From the NCBI GenBank assembly GCA_030054275.1, contig JASGCF010000110.1, positions 1 to 5,736 of the forward strand: DNA of 5,736 bases, written 5' to 3'. The notes beneath the pieces are model-generated. The model did no database searches, was not told the origin of the DNA, and saw nothing but the letters and a program-made list of their open reading frames with translations. A program made the position numbers and the translations under genes. Below are positions 1 through 5,544 of this stretch, one piece after another; positions within the stretch are counted from its first letter, which is position 1; every line of letters starts with the position of its first letter. This stretch comes from Limnohabitans sp. (GTDB lineage: Bacteria; Planctomycetota; Phycisphaerae; Phycisphaerales; SM1A02).

Positions 1-55
1 ACACACACACGTACACACACACGTACACACACACATACACACGTACACACACACC
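1..55. repeat. AC-rich simple repeat, ~12-base period
   Basis: The first 55 bases are almost pure alternating A and C, broken by GT or AT about every 12 bases: two perfect 12-base units, a third with one change (AT for GT), then a shortened unit of 8 and a final AC run. Read in the frame of the downstream cyclase it gives Thr-His-Thr-Arg repeats with no stop, but an AC repeat has no stop in any frame, so openness is not evidence of coding. It joins unique sequence exactly where a receiver domain's beta5 strand and its Lys-Pro-Phe should be. It is either a true microsatellite inside the gene or, more likely, low-complexity sequence added at a contig end. Confidence 0.9.
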
Positions 56-648
56 ACAAACCATTCGAGATCGCGGAACTCAAAGCGCGCGTTCGATCAG
101 CGATTCGAATTCAGAAACTATTGCGCATGTTGTCACAACGCGCGCAACTTGATGGACTCACAGCCCTTTGGAATCGCGCGTATTTTGATCAACGCTTGGC
201 AGCCGAGTTCGCCGAAGCAGCGCGGCACAATCGCCCGCTCTCACTTGTGTTGTGTGACATCGACCATTTCAAGAGCGTGAACGATCGATACGGACACCCC
301 TTCGGTGATGAAGTTCTCTCACAATTCGCGGCGATTCTCATGGGCGGTCGCGCAAGCGATATCCCGTGTCGATACGGCGGTGAAGAGTTTGGCGTCGTTC
401 TCCCAGCGACAAGCGCGAGTGAAGCCGCAGAAGTCGCGGAGCGATTTCGGAGCGCCTTCGAGTCTTATCGATGGCGCGGTCATCCAGATCTTGTGTTGAC
501 TGCAAGCTTTGGTGTCGCAGAATTGCGGTCTTTGGCGGCGGGAGCGCGTCCGACAGAGTTGGTGTCACTTGCAGATATGGCGCTGTACAACTCAAAACGC
601 GCCGGACGAAACCGAGTTTCTTCGACGGTCATGCCGAAAGCCGCATGA
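1..648 (+). CDS. Diguanylate cyclase, receiver-GGDEF (PleD-like), 5' partial
   Basis: This is the C-terminal part of a response regulator that makes cyclic di-GMP from two GTP. Numbering from the window edge, residues 20-40 (KPFEIAELKARVRSAIR and following) match the end of a CheY-like receiver domain: the conserved Lys-Pro before helix alpha5, then the linker helix. Residues 50-205 form a complete GGDEF domain with the DGLTALWNR entry motif, metal-binding DID (Asp86, Asp88), Asn94-Asp95, the active GGEEF at 126-130, and an RxxD inhibitory site (RASD, 117-120) five residues before it as in PleD. Catalysis and product inhibition are therefore expected to be intact. The closing ADMALYNSKRAGRNRV is also typical. 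The only start-like codon is TTG at 121, inside the linker helix; I do not accept it, and the true start should lie upstream. The phosphoacceptor part of the receiver is not visible, and the first 19 residues come from the AC repeat and are suspect. The 42-base gap to recO suggests possible co-transcription. Confidence 0.93.
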   Translation, partial: THTRTHTRTHTHTHVHTHHKPFEIAELKARVRSAIRIQKLLRMLSQRAQLDGLTALWNRAYFDQRLAAEFAEAARHNRPLSLVLCDIDHFKSVNDRYGHPFGDEVLSQFAAILMGGRASDIPCRYGGEEFGVVLPATSASEAAEVAERFRSAFESYRWRGHPDLVLTASFGVAELRSLAAGARPTELVSLADMALYNSKRAGRNRVSSTVMPKAA

Positions 649-675
649 ATTGGTTCAACACACACCACGCGTGTC

Positions 676-684
676 TGTCACAAT
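676..684 (+). promoter_or_regulatory. Possible extended -10 element close to recO start
   Basis: TG plus CACAAT (4 of 6 matches to the -10 consensus, with an upstream TG) lies 6 bases before the GTG start of recO, and no Shine-Dalgarno sequence is visible there. This would place a transcription start at or near the start codon. No convincing -35 is seen. The match is weak and could be chance. Confidence 0.2.
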
Positions 685-690
685 GATCGC

Positions 691-1428
691 GTGCCAAATC
701 TCATCGATGAAGCGATTTGCATCCGGCAGTGGGACTGGTCTGAAACCAGCCAAACCGTGAGCCTCTTCTGCAGGAGCACGGGCATTTTGCGTGGTCTCGC
801 GAAAGGTGCGCGACGCGAGCGGGGAAGTTTCTCGGGCGGCATCGATCTTCTTGCTCGCGGCGAGATTGTGGCGGTGGTCAAGCCAGATCGCGAACTTCAA
901 ACGCTTACACAGTGGACGCTGCTGCAACTTTTCCGTCGTCCACACGACGAACTCGAAACGAATCTCGTTGCATTGTCGATGGCAGAACTCGTGCATCGAT
1001 TCTTGCCACCCAGTGTTCCTCATGAGCGTCTGTTTGATGCACTGACGACAACCCTCGAACGCCTTGAAGAAGGCGAGCGACCGGCGCCTGAGTTTTTACG
1101 CTTCTTTCTTGTGTTTCTCCGAGAGGTTGGACATGTACCGAGGTTCGATGCAGATGGAATTCCATCGTCTCGATTGGCGTTTGATCCAACGGCCGGAGGT
1201 GTTGTTGATGTCGGTGAACACCCACACGCGTGGCGCATGCGCGCGGAAACCCTGACAGCGCTGGCGTTGGTGTCGCGCGGAGAGCCGCCAGAAAACTGCG
1301 ATCCCGATGCGGTCGATCGAGCCAATCGACTTCTGGCTGCCTACGCCCGAGAAATTCTCGGAAGCGATCTCGTCACGATCCGATTAGCGACCGAACCGCG
1401 AAAGATTCGCGCAGCACAAAGTGCATAG
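691..1428 (+). CDS. recO: DNA repair protein RecO
   Basis: RecO works with RecR (and RecF) to load RecA onto SSB-coated single-stranded DNA and to anneal complementary strands in recombinational repair. The 245-residue length is normal for the family. Residues 1-82 fit the N-terminal OB fold: the DEAICIRQWDWSETSQTVSLF opening, then GILRGLAKGARR (31-42), the most characteristic RecO motif, and a GG turn near 49-50. Residues 85-235 fit the helical C-terminal domain, with LRFFLVFLREVGHVP (136-150) and FDPTAGGVVD (164-173). Many RecO proteins carry a four-cysteine zinc site in this part; here there is none, the only cysteines being 10, 27 and 203, so zinc has been lost as in E. coli-type RecO. 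GTG at 691 is the only usual start codon between the upstream in-frame stop (646-648) and the conserved motif, and it puts the OB fold at the expected position. There is no Shine-Dalgarno sequence before it. Neighbours on both sides are c-di-GMP-type signalling genes. Confidence 0.92.
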   Translation: MPNLIDEAICIRQWDWSETSQTVSLFCRSTGILRGLAKGARRERGSFSGGIDLLARGEIVAVVKPDRELQTLTQWTLLQLFRRPHDELETNLVALSMAELVHRFLPPSVPHERLFDALTTTLERLEEGERPAPEFLRFFLVFLREVGHVPRFDADGIPSSRLAFDPTAGGVVDVGEHPHAWRMRAETLTALALVSRGEPPENCDPDAVDRANRLLAAYAREILGSDLVTIRLATEPRKIRAAQSA

Positions 1429-1498
1429 ATTCTCGACCCAAATCAGCGATCCTCGATCCTCCTGTCAATTGCACGCTTCTCTCTGCCGATTCTTTGGT

Positions 1499-1503
1499 GG
1501 AGG
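1499..1503 (+). promoter_or_regulatory. Shine-Dalgarno site GGAGG for the HDOD gene
   Basis: GGAGG ends 8 bases before ATG 1512, an ideal distance. It decides that start over the TTG and GTG codons at 1494 and 1497, which overlap or precede the site, and over the long in-frame extension back into recO. It is the only good Shine-Dalgarno site in the window. Confidence 0.7.
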
Positions 1504-1511
1504 TTTTCCGC

Positions 1512-3014
1512 ATGCAGCAGACCGTCGCAAACACATCGCTTGAGCGGGTTTTGTCGTGTCCAAACTTGCCAACACTTCCCGTTGTCGCGATGCGTGTGCT
1601 TGAACTCACGGCGAAGCCAGATGTGTCACTTCGTGAAATCGCTGCAGTGATTGAAAACGATCCAGCGATCGCAGCGAAGGTTCTGCGCACCGTGAACTCG
1701 AGTTACTACGCACTCTCGCGTCGCTGTGGGTCCATTCAACAAGCACTCGCCTTTCTTGGTCTTCAAACAGTCAAAGCACTGGTGCTTGGGTTTAGTCTTG
1801 CACGCTCGATCGATGGCGGCGGCGATGATGAAGTGAGTTTTGACTTCCTCGATTACTGGCGTCGGTCGCTGTATGCCGCTGCAGCTGCGCGCGAAATTGC
1901 AACACTTGGTCGACACTGTGATCCTGATGAAGCATTCGTCGCGGCGTTGGTGCAAGACATCGGCATGGTTGCAATGTGGCGCGCGTATGGTGATCGCTAC
2001 CTGCAGGTTGTTGATCTCGCACGCGGGGAGCATCGTCGACTTGCCGCACTTGAACAGCGTTCACTTGAAATCGATCACACGACGATCGGCGCCGAGATGC
2101 TGTCGCGATGGCGATTCCCTGAAGCCGTTGTTTCGGCGGTTCGTTGTCACCACCGATCACACGAAGCTGAACCTTCTGCAGTATTGCTTGCGCGCACTGT
2201 GGAGTTCGCCGGTACCGCTGCAGCAGTGCTGTCGATTCGACAACCACAATCCGAACTCACCCGCTTCCGCCGCGAAGGCCAAGAGTGGTTTGATTTTCGA
2301 AACGGTCCAATGACGCTGCTTCTGCAGCGTGTTGCAGATCGCGCCGATGAGCTCTCTCGCGCGTTTGGACTCGATACAGGTTCAACCGCAGATGTAGACG
2401 CGATCTTGCGCAAGGCATCTGATATTCGACGCGATCAAGGTCTTGTTGAACCGTCCATCGAAACATCGGTGTGTGACATCACAACGCCTCTTTGTGAAAG
2501 TGCGTCACAACTTCCGGATGCGCACGCACTGGGTTCTGAGATTGAGGCAGCGTTTCATGCCGTGTCTTCGCAAGGAGGCATCGGTTTACTGCTTGTTGGC
2601 ATTGATCATGCGCGTTGCGTGCAGGACGCATACGGTGCCCGCGGAACAGAAGCAGCCATGGATCATGTGCTCGCGGCTGTGCGTCATGCAAGCGGAAGTC
2701 GCTCGCGCGCATTTCGGTTTGTTGGCGCCGAAATCGCCGTCTTATTGCGTGACGCAGATTCGGACGAACTGTGTCGCATCGCTGAACACATTCGACGCTC
2801 TGTTGCAGAGCGAGCCGTCACACTTGAGACGGCGACAGACGGCGGCTTTCCCATCACGGTGTCGATTGGAGCCGCGATGTACGAGGCCGACGAGACGGTG
2901 CGCCAAGAAAACTGTATTGGGTCACCAGATCAATTGGTCAGTGCGTCGATGTTCGCACTTGCGTCTGGTCGACGAAGTCGCAATCGCGTCGTGATCTTCA
3001 GGAAGTCGTCGTAG
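1512..3014 (+). CDS. HDOD-domain protein with degenerate GGDEF domain
   Basis: A 500-residue soluble signalling protein. Residues about 13-215 are an HDOD domain, a non-catalytic relative of HD phosphohydrolases: LPTLPVVAMRVLEL (20-32), ENDPAIAAKVLRTVNSSYY (48-66), SIQQALAFLGLQTVKALVLG (74-93), and HTTIGAEMLSRWRFPEAVVSAVRCHH (189-214). The central HD pair is VQDIG (147-151), with His replaced by Gln, as expected for HDOD. Residues 216-340 are a mostly helical linker. Residues 341-498 align with a GGDEF domain end to end, closing with SRNRVVIF, but its key residues are lost: the signature reads VGAEI (404-408), the first metal Asp is Gly363, the 'GD' pair is Gly-Thr (378-379), and no RxxD site is present. 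It should not make c-di-GMP; a role as GTP or nucleotide sensor or protein scaffold is inference. ATG 1512 is chosen for its GGAGG site; the frame stays open upstream only because it overlaps recO. It follows recO by 83 bases and ends 17 bases inside the convergent peptidase gene. Confidence 0.9.
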   Translation: MQQTVANTSLERVLSCPNLPTLPVVAMRVLELTAKPDVSLREIAAVIENDPAIAAKVLRTVNSSYYALSRRCGSIQQALAFLGLQTVKALVLGFSLARSIDGGGDDEVSFDFLDYWRRSLYAAAAAREIATLGRHCDPDEAFVAALVQDIGMVAMWRAYGDRYLQVVDLARGEHRRLAALEQRSLEIDHTTIGAEMLSRWRFPEAVVSAVRCHHRSHEAEPSAVLLARTVEFAGTAAAVLSIRQPQSELTRFRREGQEWFDFRNGPMTLLLQRVADRADELSRAFGLDTGSTADVDAILRKASDIRRDQGLVEPSIETSVCDITTPLCESASQLPDAHALGSEIEAAFHAVSSQGGIGLLLVGIDHARCVQDAYGARGTEAAMDHVLAAVRHASGSRSRAFRFVGAEIAVLLRDADSDELCRIAEHIRRSVAERAVTLETATDGGFPITVSIGAAMYEADETVRQENCIGSPDQLVSASMFALASGRRSRNRVVIFRKSS

Positions 3015-4275
3015 GTTCGCTTTCGACTTCCTCAGTTTCCACCTCTGGAAGAACCAAGACCCGAACCGTCGGTTCGAGTGGGAATTCTGCTGCACAAGAG
3101 CGCAGATCATCGAGGGTGACACGCGAGATTCGCTCGACCTCGTCGTCGAGCGGAATGTACGGCGCTGCATAACCCCAAAGTGTTCCAAGTCGGAACATAC
3201 GACCGTTCGGGCGTTCACTCGCCGCAGCTGCACCGGTTGCAATTCGACCTCGTGCTCGTAAGAGATCGTCTTCCGTCAGGCTTGCGACAAGCGCACCGAG
3301 TTCACGACGCAATACCGATTCAATCTCGTCAACCTTCTCAGGATCGCACACCGCAAAAAGTGTGGAATCGCCAGCACCATCGTGCCCGTCGTAACTTGCA
3401 CTTGCTTCTTCGGCAATACCAGTTTCGATCAGCGCCCAATGCAGACGCGAACCATCACCGCCGCCGAGTATGTGCATCAAAATGCCAGCCGCGTATCGTC
3501 GATCATCTTGGATCGACGGTCCCGGCATCGAGAGCAACACATACGCACGCGCCGTGTTTTTGAGGTGAATCGTGCGTGTTCGATGGGTTGACTGCACAGC
3601 CGCATTCGCGCGCGTTGGTTGCGCAGGGGTCCAGTGTCCACACAAACGCTGCGCATCCCGAACCAATTGGTCGAAATCAAGATTTCCTGCAGCAACAAGC
3701 ACGGTGTTGTCGGATGAATAGCGACGCGCGAAGTAGTTTGCCATTTGATCGCGCGTCAATCGCGTGACAGTTTCTGTCGTACCAAGGACTCTGTGTGAAA
3801 GCGGATGATCTCGGTACAACTCTTCCATCATCGCCTCGTAGCCAACCCAAAACGGCTGATCCGCATACATGGCGATTTCTTCGAGAATGACGCCTTTTTC
3901 CTCGTCAAAATCTTTTTCTCGCAGTGCCGGTCGCAAAATCTCTGCCAACACTTCAAGCGCGCTTGTTATGCGTTCGGGAAGTACATGCGCGTGGTACGCA
4001 GTTAACTCACCCGTCGTGAACGCATTATGCATCGCACCAATGTCGTCAAATGCACGATTCACTGCTTCCGCACCAAGTTGCTCGCTTCCCTTGAACATCA
4101 TGTGTTCGAGAAAGTGTGAAACGCCCATTAAATCGATTGGTTCATCTCGCGCACCTGTGCGCACGAAGAAACCAACCGCGGCTGTGTGGGCAAGCGGATC
4201 GATTTCTGCGTGCACTTCGAGACCATTGGCGAGACGGGCGGTTTGGTGCGAGATCGCGGGCGCAGTACAAGTCAT
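2998..4275 (-). CDS. M16 family zinc metallopeptidase (pitrilysin/processing-peptidase type)
   Basis: A 425-residue member of the M16B/processing-peptidase-like group, which cleave unfolded peptides inside a clamshell formed by two homologous halves. The N-terminal half holds the inverted zinc site HxxEH (His54-Phe-Leu-Glu57-His58, in SHFLEHMMFKG) and the distal zinc ligand Glu133, 74 residues on, in EEKGVILEEIAMY, with Glu126 also conserved. Other family marks are LANGLEV (15-21), GARDE (41-45), FDDIGAMHNAFTTGELTAYHAHVLPE (76-101), HPLSHRVLGT (157-166) and YFARRYSSDNTVLVAAGN (181-198). Residues from about 220 onward form the second, non-catalytic half. All catalytic residues are present, so activity is expected. 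I see no signal peptide or membrane segment, so a cytoplasmic site is inferred. The C-terminus is an acidic low-complexity tail (EVETEEVESEPTTTS), part of which lies in the overlap with the HDOD gene. ATG 4275 lies 15 residues before the first conserved motif, with no Shine-Dalgarno site. The gene is divergent from lipA. Confidence 0.94.
   Translation of the reverse strand: MTCTAPAISHQTARLANGLEVHAEIDPLAHTAAVGFFVRTGARDEPIDLMGVSHFLEHMMFKGSEQLGAEAVNRAFDDIGAMHNAFTTGELTAYHAHVLPERITSALEVLAEILRPALREKDFDEEKGVILEEIAMYADQPFWVGYEAMMEELYRDHPLSHRVLGTTETVTRLTRDQMANYFARRYSSDNTVLVAAGNLDFDQLVRDAQRLCGHWTPAQPTRANAAVQSTHRTRTIHLKNTARAYVLLSMPGPSIQDDRRYAAGILMHILGGGDGSRLHWALIETGIAEEASASYDGHDGAGDSTLFAVCDPEKVDEIESVLRRELGALVASLTEDDLLRARGRIATGAAAASERPNGRMFRLGTLWGYAAPYIPLDDEVERISRVTLDDLRSCAAEFPLEPTVRVLVLPEVETEEVESEPTTTS
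3000..3032. terminator. Stem-loop at convergent gene ends, possible bidirectional terminator
   Basis: A perfect 9-base inverted repeat: AGGAAGTCG at 3000-3008 pairs with CGACTTCCT at 3024-3032, around a 15-base loop. The HDOD stop codon (3012-3014) lies in the loop, and the peptidase stop codon (2998-3000, minus strand) touches the left foot. The position is right for ending transcription from both sides. Against it, there is no T-run after the stem on either strand and the loop is long, so it may work only weakly, need a factor, or act on mRNA ends. A second small hairpin (TTCCA/TGGAA, 3037-3050) follows inside the peptidase gene. Confidence 0.4.
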
Positions 4276-4282
4276 TGCGTGG

Positions 4283-4288
4283 AGTCTA
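4283..4288 (-). promoter_or_regulatory. Possible -10 element of the M16 peptidase gene
   Basis: On the minus strand TAGACT (4 of 6 matches, with the important first TA and last T) ends 7 bases before ATG 4275. With no Shine-Dalgarno site, this arrangement would fit a leaderless or nearly leaderless transcript. A TTGACG lies upstream but only 9 bases away, too close to serve as its -35. Confidence 0.25.
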
Positions 4289-4366
4289 TCGGAGCAGCGT
4301 CAACTCGCATGGTCCGCGAAATGGAGATCTCGACGCGGCGTGTCGAAGCACGGTGGTTGAGCGATC

Positions 4367-4381
4367 GGAGTCTCCTACACT
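4367..4381 (+). promoter_or_regulatory. Possible -10 element of lipA with adjacent small palindrome
   Basis: TACACT at 4376-4381 (4 of 6 matches) ends 9 bases before the lipA ATG, again with no Shine-Dalgarno site, so transcription may start within a few bases of the start codon. Directly before it is GGAG-T-CTCC (4367-4375), a small palindrome; its first seven bases, GGAGTCT, recur at 4281-4287 next to the divergent peptidase start. The repeat could be a shared operator, but both elements are short and may be chance. Confidence 0.25.
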
Positions 4382-4390
4382 GCACCCCCT

Positions 4391-5506
4391 ATGTCAGAAC
4401 CGAAGGAGCAGGCGATCGACGATCATGCACGCACAGCGGGCGTTCCCTCGCCAGAAGTTGTCGCACGGACGATCGCTCGGCATCCGCGCCCGCTCGGTGG
4501 CGACACACAGCGGTCCGCTGGGGCTTCCAAGTTGGATCTTGCCGCGCAAGTACTGAACAATCGTGAAAGCGAAGCTCACCACTTGCGCGTCCAGCGCAAG
4601 CCGGAATGGCTTCGCGCGCGAGTGCCGGGCGGTGAAGGTTACGAGCGATTGAAGAAGATCATCGACGAGCACCGCCTTCACACCGTCTGCCAAGAGGCGT
4701 CATGTCCCAACATGGGTGAATGTTGGGGGCGTGGTACTGCGACGATCATGATCTTGGGTGATACCTGCACTCGCGCGTGCGGATTTTGCAACATCAAAAC
4801 TGGCAAACCACCGGTATACGACCTTGATGAACCTCGGCGCGTTGCAGAGTCACTGCGATTGATGGGCCTCAAGCATGTTGTGATCACAAGTGTCAATCGT
4901 GACGAACTTCCAGATGGTGGTGCTGCGATTTGGGCTGAAACCATTCATCGCGTGCACGATGCGTGTCCCAACATGTCGGTTGAGATTTTGGTTGGCGATT
5001 TCCAAGGGGATGAGAAGGCGATTCAGACAGTGTGCGACGCACGACCAGAGATCATTTCGCACAACATGGAAACCGTGAAGCGCATGCACCCAGCGGTGCG
5101 TCCACAAGCGAAGTATGAGCGTTCACTGGCTGTTTTGAAGCAGTTTCATCAAAGTGGACTGGTGACCAAGACAGGCATTATGGTTGGCATCGGAGAACAT
5201 GATGACGAGGTCATACAACTGCTCGACGATGTGCGCGCTTCAAGCAACGCAGACATCATGACGATTGGGCAGTATCTCCAGCCAACACGCAATCATCTTC
5301 CGATTGATCGATGGGTGCACCCAGATCAATTCGCGATGTATCGTCGCGAGGCACTCGCGCGTGGATTCAAAGTGTGTGAGTCGGGTCCGTTGGTCCGATC
5401 AAGCTATCACGCCGAGGAGCAAGCGGCGATGTTGTCCGGCGCAGCGAAAGAAACACACGAAGCGATGCAGCAACTCCTACAAAATGGCCGCACCACGCGC
5501 ACATGA
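4391..5506 (+). CDS. lipA: Lipoyl synthase (radical SAM)
   Basis: LipA inserts two sulfur atoms into protein-bound octanoyl groups to make the lipoyl cofactor of pyruvate and 2-oxoglutarate dehydrogenases and the glycine cleavage system, using a radical-SAM [4Fe-4S] cluster and a sacrificial auxiliary cluster. The auxiliary cluster cysteines are Cys100, Cys105 and Cys111 (CQEASCPNMGEC), its serine ligand lies in RSSYHAEEQ (RSSY at 336-339), and the radical-SAM CxxxCxxC is Cys126, Cys130 and Cys133 (CTRACGFC). Family motifs GDTCTRAC, TSVNRDELPDGGA (166-178), HNMETVKRMHPAVRP (224-238), KTGIMVGIGE (260-269) and YLQPTRNHLP (295-304) are all present. The protein is 371 residues against 321 in E. 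coli; the first cysteine comes at 100 instead of 68, so the N-terminus is about 30 residues longer, poorly conserved and probably disordered. ATG 4391 is the best start although it has no Shine-Dalgarno site; TTG 4532 would give 324 residues and cannot be excluded. No lipB is in the window. Confidence 0.97.
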   Translation: MSEPKEQAIDDHARTAGVPSPEVVARTIARHPRPLGGDTQRSAGASKLDLAAQVLNNRESEAHHLRVQRKPEWLRARVPGGEGYERLKKIIDEHRLHTVCQEASCPNMGECWGRGTATIMILGDTCTRACGFCNIKTGKPPVYDLDEPRRVAESLRLMGLKHVVITSVNRDELPDGGAAIWAETIHRVHDACPNMSVEILVGDFQGDEKAIQTVCDARPEIISHNMETVKRMHPAVRPQAKYERSLAVLKQFHQSGLVTKTGIMVGIGEHDDEVIQLLDDVRASSNADIMTIGQYLQPTRNHLPIDRWVHPDQFAMYRREALARGFKVCESGPLVRSSYHAEEQAAMLSGAAKETHEAMQQLLQNGRTTRT

Positions 5507-5544
5507 GTGCATGACACGCGTGATCAGATTGTCCATAGGCCGCC

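Noticed and set aside
121..648. TTG at 121 as the true start of the cyclase gene
   Set aside because: It lies in the linker helix after the receiver domain, and the upstream frame encodes recognisable receiver residues (KPFEIAELKARV). It is the only start-like codon left because the true start is outside the window or lost.
1230..1511. In-frame N-terminal extension of the HDOD protein back into recO
   Set aside because: It overlaps conserved recO coding sequence in another frame, shows no HDOD-related residues, and a good GGAGG site points to ATG 1512.
2443..2994. 183-codon plus-strand open frame inside the HDOD gene
   Set aside because: It runs in another frame over the GGDEF-like domain, is rich in Arg/Cys/His without any motif, and has no start signal.
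3869..4360. 163-codon plus-strand open frame opposite the peptidase gene
   Set aside because: It is antisense to the conserved zinc-site half of the M16 peptidase and has no recognisable domain; it is a shadow of that gene.
4357..4381. TTGAGC as -35 with TACACT as -10 for lipA; likewise TTGACG with TAGACT for the peptidase
   Set aside because: The spacers are 13 and 9 bases, far below the usual 16-18, so they cannot form a normal sigma-70 promoter.
5507..5544. Palindrome CACGCGTG after lipA as a terminator
   Set aside because: It has no loop, only weak flanking pairing and no T-run.
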